Part shown: positions 60,298 through 64,000 of the stretch, piece after piece
Position numbering within the stretch: position 1 is the first letter of the stretch
Layout of the letters: each line of letters opens with the position of its first letter
Assembly (NCBI GenBank): GCA_029962745.1
Contig: CM057154.1
Coordinates: 13,883,763 to 13,947,762 of the forward strand
Origin: Echinometra lucunter
Taxonomy: Eukaryota; Echinodermata; Echinoidea; Camarodonta; Echinometridae
DNA length: 64,000 bases
Direction of reading: 5' to 3'
Notes under the pieces: generated by a model
Told to the model about the DNA's origin: nothing
Databases searched by the model: none
What the model saw: only the letters and a program-made list of their open reading frames with translations
Made by a program: the position numbers and the translations under genes

Positions 60298-63200
60298 CAT
60301 TATTATTATTATTATTATTATCATTAATTATTTGGGCGTCTCCTGTGCCTGGGAGGCAAAAAGCGAGCTGATTCACTGTACCATCAGGTCTCTCTTCCCG
60401 ATATAACTGATTGGGGGTGTGCAGGTAGACCACATACACCGGTTTCCCCCTACTCTTATACGAATAGTGTAGTGGGATCTTTAATGTGCAAAGGTGGTGA
60501 CTCTCCTTTACACGGGACCTCCATTTAACGTCCTATCCGAGGGACGGAGTGTTTTCCACTGTAGCATAGCCTGCGTCTAAGAAACAGGGGAAGGGCACGA
60601 TAACACACAACGTAGGTTTCATTCATTCACCTGGGTTGGACTCGAACCCACGACCTTTGGTTCGACAGGCAGACGCTTTACCGAATTAACCACCTCGCTC
60701 CCTGAACTGAGTCATCTCGTTCCCTTTTTGTTTTAAAAGTTGGGTGTCTAAACTCTGTGTTTGATGATGATTTGTACTATTAAATTTTTCCATCAAATTT
60801 GGGCGAAAAAATCTGTGATCGTTTTTTTTTTTTTTTTCAAAGATAACGTTCTGTGAAGTTCTATGATACATTATTAAATATTAAATGCCAACTGGGAAGA
60901 GTATAAGATGTTGCTTTCCCACGGTAAGATCTTCTGGAAATTTGGGGTTATAACCAAGGGTTTCTGCGAGTATAAGTAGGCTAATGCATTTAAACGAATA
61001 ATAAATCTAATATCTTGCCGTGTTTCATACTAAAAGGGAGAACCTAAAATAGCAATCTACATCGGTCCGCGAGTAAAATTCAGACAGAATCTAATTCAAT
61101 CTATGGCCCAAATGATAATTATAACTGTCACTTGCAAAGCGCATAATTAATTAAAATTGCTGTATGCCGTACTGTTATCCAAGATTACAATACCAACAGG
61201 GGCCTGTTGCATAAAACTTTTGCCAGACTTTTTTTCTGGCAAAAAAAAGTCTGGCAAAATTTTATGTACTGGAAAACTATGGCAATATTTTTTTTGCCGT
61301 AGTTTCCTCAAATTTTGCCATAAAAAACTCCGGCAAAAGTTTTATGCAACGGGCCCCAGATGTGTCCTTTGACTCCTCTTAATAATAATAGTTACTGAAA
61401 CATATAATACACAGAAAGTGAAGCGTATAAAAAAAGTATTGATTTCGGGAAATTAAGTCATGCGTGACCATGATTTTCTTTCTTTTCTAATTAAATTTGT
61501 CAACATTTTCTTAGTGTCATGTATTTTGATACCGGATGTTGTCGAATTTTGCCCGAATTTACTGAAATTTTCGCCGAAATTTGCCAGAAATTTGCCCATT
61601 TTTTTTTCTCCCAAAACCGTGCCCCCTACCCCAAATGCAATCTTAGGTGTCTCAAAAGTGTGAAGATCTGATTATCCTCACCGTGATTATGATGGAAGTC
61701 ATTTACGCTAGTATTCATAAATTTCTTGATGGTGAAAAGGAATAAATTTCAGAACATTGTGTTCTAGGTTGCTTTCTGATCCATCTTAACATTTTTGGAA
61801 ACTCGTCACCACTTCTCAACCAGTCATACACTTTGATCCATTTCCTTTGCGCGTTTACTTCATATTCGTTATACATCACCTGTGAAACATTTTCTTATCT
61901 TAGTCCACATGCAGATATGTTCTCCTCATCGTCTCTCATCGTTATTCTTCGTAAATTACTCATTTCATGCATCATGTTATTGTTTATTTCACATTTTTCT
62001 TCCCCTCTTTTGGCCACTATCATTATTTTAATTATGTAATTTAATATTAATGAATAATTTGATTTGAGGGGTCCACGACTTACAAGCACAGCTTCACAGT
62101 GGACCTCTCCATTTCCAGCATGTTATTTTCAGCCACAAATATCTCATGATCCATATTAAGTTTCAAATGTATAATTTAGATGAATATATATATATATATA
62201 TTGTGTTTAATGTTTCTTTATTACATTTCAATTGTTATAACTGTATTTATGATGGATTTTGTCTACTGTTTTGTTGGAAATGAGAAAAAAATAAAACTGA
62301 AACTGAAACTGAAACTGATTTAATGAGATAAACCAGGTTTTATTGTTGGACGTTGGAGTAGGAACAACTAAGCTATGAAGCATGAGCAAAAACAAACACT
62401 TCTCTTTAATAAGATTTGGTATATTATCTGTGTTTTATTGTTGCAGGTCTGGGCACAAATTGTGCTAACTTTAGGCCATATTTAATTCCATTTTGGTGAG
62501 CGAGCGTAGCGAATGGGCACAAATCTACGCCCCTGCCTCGAAAGGATTTACATTGGTGGTAGATTTATTGGTAATTTCTAAGTTTAAACTTCACAACAGT
62601 TAAGTTAACACAATTACAATCATCAAGATGTAATAGGCCTATATACCAAATTCAGAGATAATAACCCATAGAGCAAGTTAACAGGTTTGAGTTTCCAAAA
62701 ATTATTGCAAATTTATATTTAAAAATGGGACTTAAAGAGAGGATATACATAGTTTTGCTTCATGTCTTGTCTACACAGCTTGTTGAGGGTTATGGTAACG
62801 ATGCTGACGTCACCAGCATGTTGGACACTTTTGACTTCTACATGATCATCAACTACAATCCTGATGGTTATGAGTATACCTGGACCAACGTAAGTCAGTG
62901 ATTATCATTAACACTTTTTAACCGTCAACACTTTAGTTAATATTATTTGAATTTAAAAGGAATGTCATATATTTGATCCAATGACTCATTCAAAAGAAAG
63001 TGAGAATGTCACACATCTTAAAGAATATAACATGTTTCTATAGTGGTTAGTGTGGGATCGAGCCCGGCATCATGTCAGTTCAGTATTACCGATACCGATG
63101 ACTATAGCCAGATAATGAACACCTATCCTGACAATGGAGTGAAGGCGCGTCGCCAACATGGCCAATGTGGCAGCAATAAATCCGGTGGAGTTCTGTCAAT

Positions 63201-63733
63201 CAATGATAAAGGTTACTCGCTGCCCACGTACATGGCATTTGCACAAAGGGCAAAATGACCTTTTTAAGGTCGTCTGATAACTAGAATTGTTTTGTTTGTT
63301 TTCATAATGCATTTGTACTTCTTTTTCTTCGATTTGATGCTTGGGCTAAATAGTATACAAATATTGTCTGCTTTAAGGGGCATGTCTGAAACTATAGTCC
63401 AAGGTGATCTCGAAACTTAAGGCTGTAAATAAACTGTAGCGTGTAAATAGGGGGAGGGAGGAGAGGCATGGGGTCAAACCCGACGGCCACGGTTTGGTCG
63501 ACAATTAGTCTGTTTGTTAATGACAATGTAATAAATAACCTGAAAGGGTCAAATCTTGTTGGCTGATGGGATGATTATTTCAAGAAAGGCTCAATGACGA
63601 GTAGTCTTGTGACGATGTTTTCTCTGTTTAACTTATTTAAAGGATCGTATGTGGCGAAAGACCCGCAGTAACAACATTGGACGCTTCTGTGATGGAGTAG
63701 ATCCCAACAGAAACTGGGACTTCCAGTGGGGAA
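34345..63733 (+). CDS. Secreted zinc carboxypeptidase, M14A (carboxypeptidase A/B-like), partial gene
   Basis: This would be a digestive-type metallocarboxypeptidase that removes C-terminal residues from peptides outside the cell. Joining seven exons gives 258 codons with no frame break. Residues 1-17 are a signal peptide ([17 protein letters not shown]). About 20-105 is the inhibitory propeptide (YQVLRITP at 23; VDIMVSPE near 63). A basic stretch, KLRK, at 101-104 is a plausible trypsin-type activation site. The catalytic domain starts near [12 protein letters not shown] (112). GGIHAREW gives zinc ligands His175 and Glu178 with Arg177. [17 protein letters not shown] and VDPNRNW (Asn250, Arg251) match the substrate-carboxylate region. 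The third zinc ligand, the catalytic Glu and the specificity-pocket residue lie past 64000, so A versus B type is open. Introns 2-6 are phase 0. Intron 5 is 20.9 kb and full of mobile elements. The start is supported by the signal peptide, aaccATG context and the TATA box. Confidence 0.95.
34597..34678 (+). CDS. Carboxypeptidase exon 2 (propeptide)
   Basis: The acceptor is 'tttgttag'. The first base completes Gly22, then [17 protein letters not shown] and onward to TIGEM (residue 49). The donor is gtgaga. YxVLRxxP is the typical start of the M14 propeptide. Confidence 0.9.
35160..35378 (+). CDS. Carboxypeptidase exon 3 (propeptide end, activation region)
   Basis: The acceptor is 'tttttcttag' and the donor gtatgt. 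It encodes residues 50-122: [25 protein letters not shown], the basic KLRK region, then [11 protein letters not shown], which begins the mature enzyme. Phase 0 at both ends. Confidence 0.94.
35420..35477. repeat. (TA)n microsatellite in intron 3
   Basis: Almost pure alternating AT just inside intron 3. Confidence 0.95.
35505..35640 (-). mobile_element. Fragment with hammerhead-like core CTGAGGA..GAAA
   Basis: On the minus strand, CTGAGGA (35582-35576), then a perfect short stem GGCCC..GGGCC, then GAAA (35559-35556). This fits the central core of a hammerhead ribozyme. Flanking stems I and III are weak or not evident. It may instead be the end of a retroelement. No protein is visible. Confidence 0.35.
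35690..36430. repeat. Tandem array of ~165-bp gcgagcg-word unit, copy 3
   Basis: Four to five diverged units in the same orientation as copy 1, with 'gtcatcaaaatacgctat', 'ctagattatgaacc' and 'gcgagcgagcaaagcgag'. The left end 'ccgcgaagcgtg..ttttaaattttgg' resembles the far end of the 39.4-39.86 kb copy. It lies in intron 3. Confidence 0.75.
36841..37000. repeat. (GAAT)n and (TA)n tracts at a LINE 3' end
   Basis: A gaatgaat/gagtgaat tract (36841-36920) and a 50-bp (TA)n (36951-37000) lie just 3' of the minus-strand LINE. The (ATTC)n on the minus strand may be its tail. Confidence 0.8.
37001..37165 (-). pseudogene. LINE ORF2 C-terminus, split piece
   Basis: The minus strand encodes [26 protein letters not shown], the typical end of jockey/CR1 ORF2 (a variant of RxxFxxxAxRLWNSL), then [10 protein letters not shown] and a stop. 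It joins in frame to the sequence at 38553 once the hAT-like insertion and one copy of its 8-bp duplication are removed. Confidence 0.82.
37166..38552. mobile_element. hAT-like element, 1387 bp, inserted in LINE ORF2
   Basis: The perfect 8-bp duplication attgctag lies at 37158-37165 and 38553-38560. The left end is caggggcataacagg and the right end, reverse-complemented, is cagtggcgtaacaaa. The interior contains several partial copies of related ends (gtggcgtagctagg at 37248, gcggcgtaactagg at 37795), so it is itself composite. It also has a CTTTCC-rich minisatellite and two gcgagcg words (37378-37490). Frames of up to 239 codons are repeat-derived. Confidence 0.85.
38265..38470. repeat. Pyrimidine minisatellite, ~19-bp unit ctttccctttctccttctt
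   Basis: About ten imperfect copies of ctttccctttctccttctt. It gives low-complexity F/S/L/P frames on one strand and K/E/R on the other; neither is a gene. Confidence 0.9.
38561..39350 (-). pseudogene. LINE reverse transcriptase (palm to C-terminus), broken
   Basis: On the minus strand: [20 protein letters not shown] (about 39335-39275), [17 protein letters not shown] (about 39250; the catalytic YADD is YADV), a stop, [64 protein letters not shown], then CMPLHALAM at the hAT junction. The loss of the second Asp makes the enzyme inactive. The 5' part is absent; the copy stops at a gcgagcg-word array. Confidence 0.88.
39380..40055. repeat. gcgagcg-word array, copy 4, ending in a hAT-like terminus
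   Basis: Three units (words near 39421, 39575 and 39763) in the same orientation as copy 2. A (CA)n tract at 39960-39993, a C-run and 'ggtacgccactg' (reverse complement cagtggcgtacc) follow, ending at 40055. That looks like the right end of another hAT-like element. I did not find a matching left end or duplicate of ggttctag. Confidence 0.65.
40090..40330. repeat. Dispersed repeat paired with 23580-23775
   Basis: Contains 'gccgctcgattccttgcag', 'gacaaaagatgcaaacca' and 'cattggtcaagacac' in the same order as the earlier copy. A poly-pyrimidine tract (40370-40545) and G/C runs follow. No gene. Confidence 0.6.
40696..40797 (+). CDS. Carboxypeptidase exon 4
   Basis: The acceptor is 'actttcag' and the donor gttggt. 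It encodes residues 123-156: [20 protein letters not shown], then [19 protein letters not shown] is a conserved M14 block. Phase 0 at both ends. Confidence 0.95.
40798..41731 (+). other. Carboxypeptidase intron 4
   Basis: 934 bp, gt..ag, without an obvious insertion; one of the few stretches in this gene that looks free of known repeats. Confidence 0.6.
41732..41836 (+). CDS. Carboxypeptidase exon 5 (zinc-binding HxRE)
   Basis: The acceptor is 'tgtaacag' and the donor gtaaaa. It encodes residues 157-191: [20 protein letters not shown] then [15 protein letters not shown]. The H-A-R-E motif supplies two of three zinc ligands. Confidence 0.96.
41837..42767. other. Start of the 20.9-kb intron 5, no element recognised
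   Basis: No coding, RNA gene or clear element ends. A 17-bp G-run sits near 42507-42523. Confidence 0.5.
42776..43030. mobile_element. hAT-like non-autonomous element, 255 bp
   Basis: The perfect 8-bp duplication acattatg lies at 42768-42775 and 43031-43038. The left end is aaggggcggcgctac and the right end, reverse-complemented, is cgggggcggtgccagg. A close relative of 33450-33708. Confidence 0.86.
43190..45975. mobile_element. Composite of direct and inverted repeats, ends ggttttcccggtcaatttc
   Basis: Segment A (about 43190-43640) is repeated directly at about 44276-44730 and inverted at the right end (about 45650-45975). All three share 'ggttttcccggtcaatttc' or a one-base variant. Segment B (about 43940-44275) is repeated inverted at about 44760-45090, so A' sits in the loop of a ~330-bp inverted repeat. 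The interior of A is rich in 'attcaa'/'ttgaat' words. Short frames of 60-98 codons in the A copies are not conserved protein. A small element (45355-45590) is inserted near the right. Confidence 0.7.
45355..45590. mobile_element. ACCAA/TTGGT-word MITE, ~235 bp
   Basis: The left end 'catgctaaaaagggattgg' followed by 'tcaagataacc' matches the reverse complement of the right end (ctctgaaaaaggattag, tcaaaataac). The inside is full of 'accaa' and 'ttggt' words in both orientations (caccaaaattttggtca, ccaacgtgttggtg). Related to 8850-9048. Confidence 0.65.
45991..47167. other. Non-coding, unrecognised
   Basis: Contains a four-copy 7-bp tandem repeat (ccgacaa, about 46201-46230) and a poly-T run (46277-46299). 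The words 'cgcgaagttaggtc'/'gacccaacttcgcgc' occur inverted near 46818 and 46437, hinting at another inverted-repeat element of about 0.6 kb. No gene. Confidence 0.4.
47168..47427. repeat. 260-bp tandem duplication, copy 1 (empty site)
   Basis: Starts 'cttgaatctactctgcccc' and ends 'gattggctgttgagtaa'; the next base begins copy 2. Only a few substitutions and mononucleotide-run changes separate the copies. It lacks the 159-bp insertion present in copy 2. Confidence 0.9.
47428..47847. repeat. 260-bp tandem duplication, copy 2 (with MITE inserted)
   Basis: Same sequence as copy 1 up to 'catggaatactgg', then a 159-bp element, then 'attttgattggctgttgag' resumes. Comparison with copy 1 defines the insertion. 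Confidence 0.9.
47610..47912. mobile_element. Outer MITE, ends ggtgccgttgcat
   Basis: The left end 'ggtgccgttgcattatag', 'taactttgccatcagtggta' is matched inversely on the right by 'taccattgatggcaaagtta' and 'atgcaacggcacc'. Without the inner element it would be about 144 bp. Copy 1 of the tandem duplication carries only its left part. Confidence 0.75.
47662..47820. mobile_element. Inner MITE, 159 bp, ends gggcc.gttgcataaaac
   Basis: Its inverted ends are near-perfect (ggggcccgttgcataaaac and the reverse complement ggggcctgttgcataaaac), followed by ttttgccag. A second 159-bp copy in the opposite orientation is at 61199-61357. It is absent from the otherwise identical copy 1. Target duplication is at most 2-3 bp and ambiguous because of G-rich flanks. 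Confidence 0.88.
48330..48650. repeat. Pyrimidine-rich tract
   Basis: Long C/T stretch giving an F/L/S-rich frame of 148 codons that is low complexity and not a supported gene. Confidence 0.7.
48681..50053. mobile_element. AACGTTTT-word non-autonomous element, ~1.37 kb
   Basis: Ends taccaagcaaaca and, reverse-complemented, tacccagctaaca are imperfect inverted repeats. Dozens of words aaacgtttt, aaacgtcc and ggacgtt in both orientations fill 48700-48930, 49100-49190 and 49620-50040. The middle (49200-49560) is word-free and has 'gattcatgaatattcac', similar to 3360-3385 and 21520-21540. No transposase. Confidence 0.65.
50100..50395 (+). other. Pyrimidine tract and possible retroelement 3' end
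   Basis: A C/T-rich stretch followed by 'gtattgtattgatgttgatc' and 'gagttgtaataaagaacac', which includes an AATAAA-like signal. It may be a LINE 3' end; no coding is attached. Confidence 0.3.
50460..50960. mobile_element. Possible TCGGT/ACCGA-word element
   Basis: Words ttcggtt, ggtcggtt, agaccga and cgacccgaa recur in both orientations (e.g. 'gttcggttttgtatc' twice, 'cagaccgacg', 'gcagaccgatcc'). Architecture resembles the other word elements. Ends are not resolved. Confidence 0.4.
50965..51180. repeat. Dispersed repeat, inverted copy at 55925-56175
   Basis: Shared in inverted orientation: 'gtaggactttgttgggt', 'gggtcaagaggacat', a CT/GA tract, 'atatccagaccacctt' and 'tttcccaaattgg'. No coding. 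Confidence 0.65.
51365..52832. mobile_element. hAT-like element, 1468 bp, carrying a tandem array
   Basis: The flanks are gaatacag (51357-51364) and gaatatag (52833-52840), one mismatch. The ends are cagaggcgtcgatcc and, reverse-complemented, cagaggtgtcgatcc. G- and C-runs lie inside the left end and a C-run inside the right. The interior is mostly gcgagcg-word units (51.54-52.64 kb), as in 30854-32569, although the ends belong to another subfamily. Confidence 0.87.
51540..52640. repeat. Tandem array of gcgagcg-word unit, copy 5
   Basis: Words lie near 51558, 51820, 51985, 52234, 52393 and 52577; spacing 160-260 bp, so some units have lost the word. It contains a short 'atgataatgatgataataat' tract. 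Internal text (gtgaggtgacc, atttagatatcat, ggcctatagtgtattttgat) matches the other arrays. Confidence 0.75.
52845..54563. other. Non-coding; possible tRNA-like SINE fragment and AATC-rich tract
   Basis: About 53823-53900 (+) has an A-box-like 'tagctcgataggt' and a B-box-like 'gggttcgtgtcac', suggesting a degraded tRNA-derived SINE head. About 54205-54390 is a degenerate (AATC)n tract. Nothing else is recognised. Confidence 0.4.
54564..55658 (-). pseudogene. Tc1/mariner-superfamily DDE transposase, inactivated
   Basis: A 364-codon frame with the layout of an IS630/Tc1/mariner transposase that cuts and pastes its own element. The N-terminal helix-turn-helix region ([20 protein letters not shown].., residues 1-110) is followed by a basic linker (RSRRRRTER, ~65). 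The DDE domain then starts at [12 protein letters not shown] (~155), where the expected catalytic Asp is Asn. At about 248-262 two compensating frame changes replace the expected QDGAP block; that block (WWAQDGAPC) is still readable in the next frame near 54925-54900. [21 protein letters not shown] (~280-300) retains the third acidic position. Codons after ~320 are poorly conserved. I could not find convincing terminal inverted repeats. An N-terminal relative is at 18268. Confidence 0.88.
55925..56175. repeat. Dispersed repeat, inverted copy of 50965-51180, with (GA)n
   Basis: Reads in the opposite orientation: 'ccaaatttgggaaa', 'aaggtggtctggatatt', a 44-bp (GA)n (56067-56110), 'atgtcctcttgaccc' and 'acccaacaaagtcctac'. 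The GA/CT tract differs greatly in length between the two copies. Confidence 0.65.
56176..56886. other. Non-coding with G-run and (CA)n
   Basis: A G-run at 56660-56673 and a (CA)n-rich tract at 56698-56740 are the only features. Confidence 0.5.
57247..57535. repeat. 289-bp direct repeat, copy 1
   Basis: Starts 'ttaaaacagttctcagaata' and ends 'aactgcaatgcgtgaag'. It differs from copy 2 (58493-58780) by one A indel and one substitution by eye. It includes a right-end GGTATTCTGA-type terminus at about 57366 and a 'gggtacccactttaacgtc' palindrome near 57411-57451. Confidence 0.92.
57662..58614. mobile_element. MITE-like element, 953 bp, ends ggggtgg.attctga
   Basis: The left end ggggtggcattctga and the reverse complement of the right end ggggtggtattctga match at 14 of 15 positions, followed by repeats of 'gttttaact'. 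It lies inside 56887-59095 and contains a further MITE (58146-58296). Confidence 0.75.
58146..58296. mobile_element. MITE, 151 bp, ends ggggagc.tttcat.aa
   Basis: The left 'ggggagcgtttcatcaa' and right 'tttcatgaaatgctcccc' ends are inverted repeats with two mismatches. The interior 'tgattttgattggctgaga' and inverted 'tgtcggat'/'atccgaca' match the plan of 4423-4554. It is the third level of nesting here. Confidence 0.8.
58493..58780. repeat. 288-bp direct repeat, copy 2
   Basis: Near-identical to 57247-57535 and contains the genuine right end of the 57662-58614 element. Each copy has an identical-looking 60-codon frame ([15 protein letters not shown]..) that is a by-product of the repeat. 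Confidence 0.92.
59140..59485. repeat. Minisatellite, ~16-20-bp unit taggacaactaccccc
   Basis: About 16 degenerate units such as ctaggacaactaccccc, taggataaccaccc and ccgacaactacccc, continuing after an interruption at about 59775-59830. The core ggacaact.cccc resembles the reverse complement of the 1745-1966 unit. Confidence 0.85.
59487..59770. other. Insertion within the minisatellite, possibly hAT-like
   Basis: Starts 'gcagtggcggcgatttcat' and contains 'gcgagtgaagcgagcgagc' and C-runs, like the hAT-like elements here, but I could not define the right end or the duplication. Confidence 0.35.
60125..60702 (-). mobile_element. tRNA-derived SINE with long (AAT)n tail
   Basis: On the minus strand the head is gggagcgaggtggttaatt (A-box region), then 'gtaaagcgtctgcctgtc' and 'gtgggttcgagtccaaccc' (a good B box). 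The body contains 'cctcggataggacg', 'gtgtaaaggagagtcacc' and 'acattaaagatcccac', then 'gcctcccaggcacaggag', and a ~190-bp (AAT)n tail (60326-60140). Head, body and tail are all present, so it seems full length. Transcription by RNA polymerase III from the internal boxes is expected for this class. Confidence 0.8.
60703..61198. other. Non-coding, nothing recognised
   Basis: AT-rich; poly-T at 60822-60838. No gene or element ends seen. Confidence 0.5.
61199..61357. mobile_element. MITE, 159 bp, second copy of the 47662-47820 family
   Basis: Same 159-bp length, opposite orientation, ends ggggcctgttgcataaaac and (reverse complement) ggggcccgttgcataaaac. The interior 'ttgccgtagtttcctcaaat' matches the first copy inversely. 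Confidence 0.88.
61700..62318 (+). mobile_element. LINE 3' end with (CTGAAA)n tail
   Basis: Non-coding 3' UTR-like sequence with 'gtggacctctcc', a (TA)n at 62189-62202, 'gtctactgttttgttgga', 'aataaaactgaaactgaaac'. The perfect CTGAAA repeats at 62297-62318 are the typical short tandem tail of some CR1/jockey-type LINEs. No ORF2 remains. Confidence 0.6.
62319..62778. other. End of intron 5
   Basis: Contains one 'gagcgagcgtagcgaatgg' word near 62499 with 'acaaatctacgcccctg', probably a small hAT-like remnant. The last ~200 bp up to the acceptor look unique. Confidence 0.45.
62779..62889 (+). CDS. Carboxypeptidase exon 6
   Basis: The acceptor is 'ctacacag' and the donor gtaagt. It encodes residues 192-228: [20 protein letters not shown] then [17 protein letters not shown]. 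The NPDGY block is conserved in M14A. Phase 0 at both ends. Confidence 0.96.
62890..63642 (+). other. Carboxypeptidase intron 6
   Basis: 753 bp. At about 63040-63075 'tagtggttagtgtgggatcg', 'agcccgg' has the look of a degraded tRNA-like SINE head, continuing in '..gtactcg/cccacgtacatggc..' to about 63250. The 71-codon frame across it is therefore not an exon. Confidence 0.45.
63643..63733 (+). CDS. Carboxypeptidase exon 7 (PNRNW)
   Basis: The acceptor is 'atttaaag' and the donor gtgagt. It encodes residues 229-258 plus one base: [20 protein letters not shown] then [10 protein letters not shown]. It contains the substrate-binding Arg and Asn-Arg pair expected for carboxypeptidase A/B. The gene continues past the window. 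Confidence 0.95.
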
Positions 63734-64000
63734 GTGAGTCTATTATTTCATTATTTTCTTGTTTTGAGGTTTCACTGAGGAAATATAGAGGTGTCATGAT
63801 CTGGTGGATGTCATCACCGAACAGTGGATCACCTGGTTCGATATTTTAGTTGGGGTGACCAGACATCTCGTGTTTGAACCATTTGTCCCGTGTCCCTTAC
63901 GATCCTCCCAGGGACGCCTTTTTCCTCCACAATTTCAAACTTACTGTTGAAACAAAGGAATATCCCAATATAGATATGTAAATGTACAAGGCGGCATGGT
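63734..64000 (+). other. Start of carboxypeptidase intron 7
   Basis: Begins gtgagt after one base of the next codon (phase 1). No further exon is visible before the edge. Confidence 0.7.

Noticed and set aside
60094..60439. Frames of poly-Ile or poly-Asn
   Set aside because: Direct translations of the (AAT)n tail of a SINE.
63043..63258. Possible extra carboxypeptidase exon in intron 6
   Set aside because: Exons 6 and 7 join in phase and in family order without it, and the sequence looks like a degraded SINE with no splice-site fit.

Overview
The window looks like intron-rich, transposon-saturated DNA from a marine invertebrate. The carboxypeptidase gene, the LINE/SINE/MITE mix, the frequent poly-G/poly-C runs and the dispersed 'gcgagcgaagcgagcgag' words would fit an echinoderm or a related deuterostome. 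The species is inference and cannot be fixed from sequence alone. There are no bacterial-style operons.

The only host gene I can support is a secreted M14A zinc carboxypeptidase (carboxypeptidase A/B type) on the + strand. It starts at 34345 behind a TATA box and runs off the right edge. Seven exons are visible: 34345-34409, 34597-34678, 35160-35378, 40696-40797, 41732-41836, 62779-62889 and 63643-63733. They give about 258 codons: signal peptide, propeptide, and the first part of the catalytic domain with the HxRE zinc motif and the PNRNW motif. The remaining catalytic residues lie beyond 64000. Introns 3 (5.3 kb) and 5 (20.9 kb) are swollen by mobile elements.

The left half (1-34 kb) is repeat DNA. 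It holds a broken LINE (1967-3130, minus), a minisatellite abutting it (1745-1966), a 2.1-kb satellite of 51/60-bp units (5140-7290) that abuts a second broken LINE (7291-9475), tRNA-derived SINEs (11.5-12.3 kb), hAT-like non-autonomous elements with 8-bp target-site duplications (TSDs) (13.06, 14.94, 15.48, 28.91 and 30.85 kb), a Tc1/mariner-like deletion derivative (17930-18772), a split LINE endonuclease (19.55-22.17 kb), and a decayed LINE with a hAT-like insertion (27.39-30.1 kb).

The right half is mostly the inside of the carboxypeptidase gene. It holds more hAT-like copies (37.17, 42.78 and 51.37 kb), a LINE split by one of them (36.84-39.35 kb), a composite of direct and inverted repeats (43.19-45.98 kb), nested miniature elements with an internal empty-site control (47.17-47.92 kb), an AACGTT-word element (48.68-50.05 kb), a decayed DDE transposase (54564-55658, minus), a Russian-doll nest (56.89-59.10 kb), a second GGACAACT-type minisatellite (59.14-59.83 kb), and a SINE with a long AAT tail (60.13-60.70 kb).

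Three themes deserve attention: (1) a hAT-like family with matching 8-bp TSDs, some copies of which carry tandem arrays of a ~160-170-bp unit; (2) several unrelated elements built the same way from many copies of one short word in both orientations; (3) multi-level nesting in which flanking sequence or a duplicate copy shows the state before insertion.
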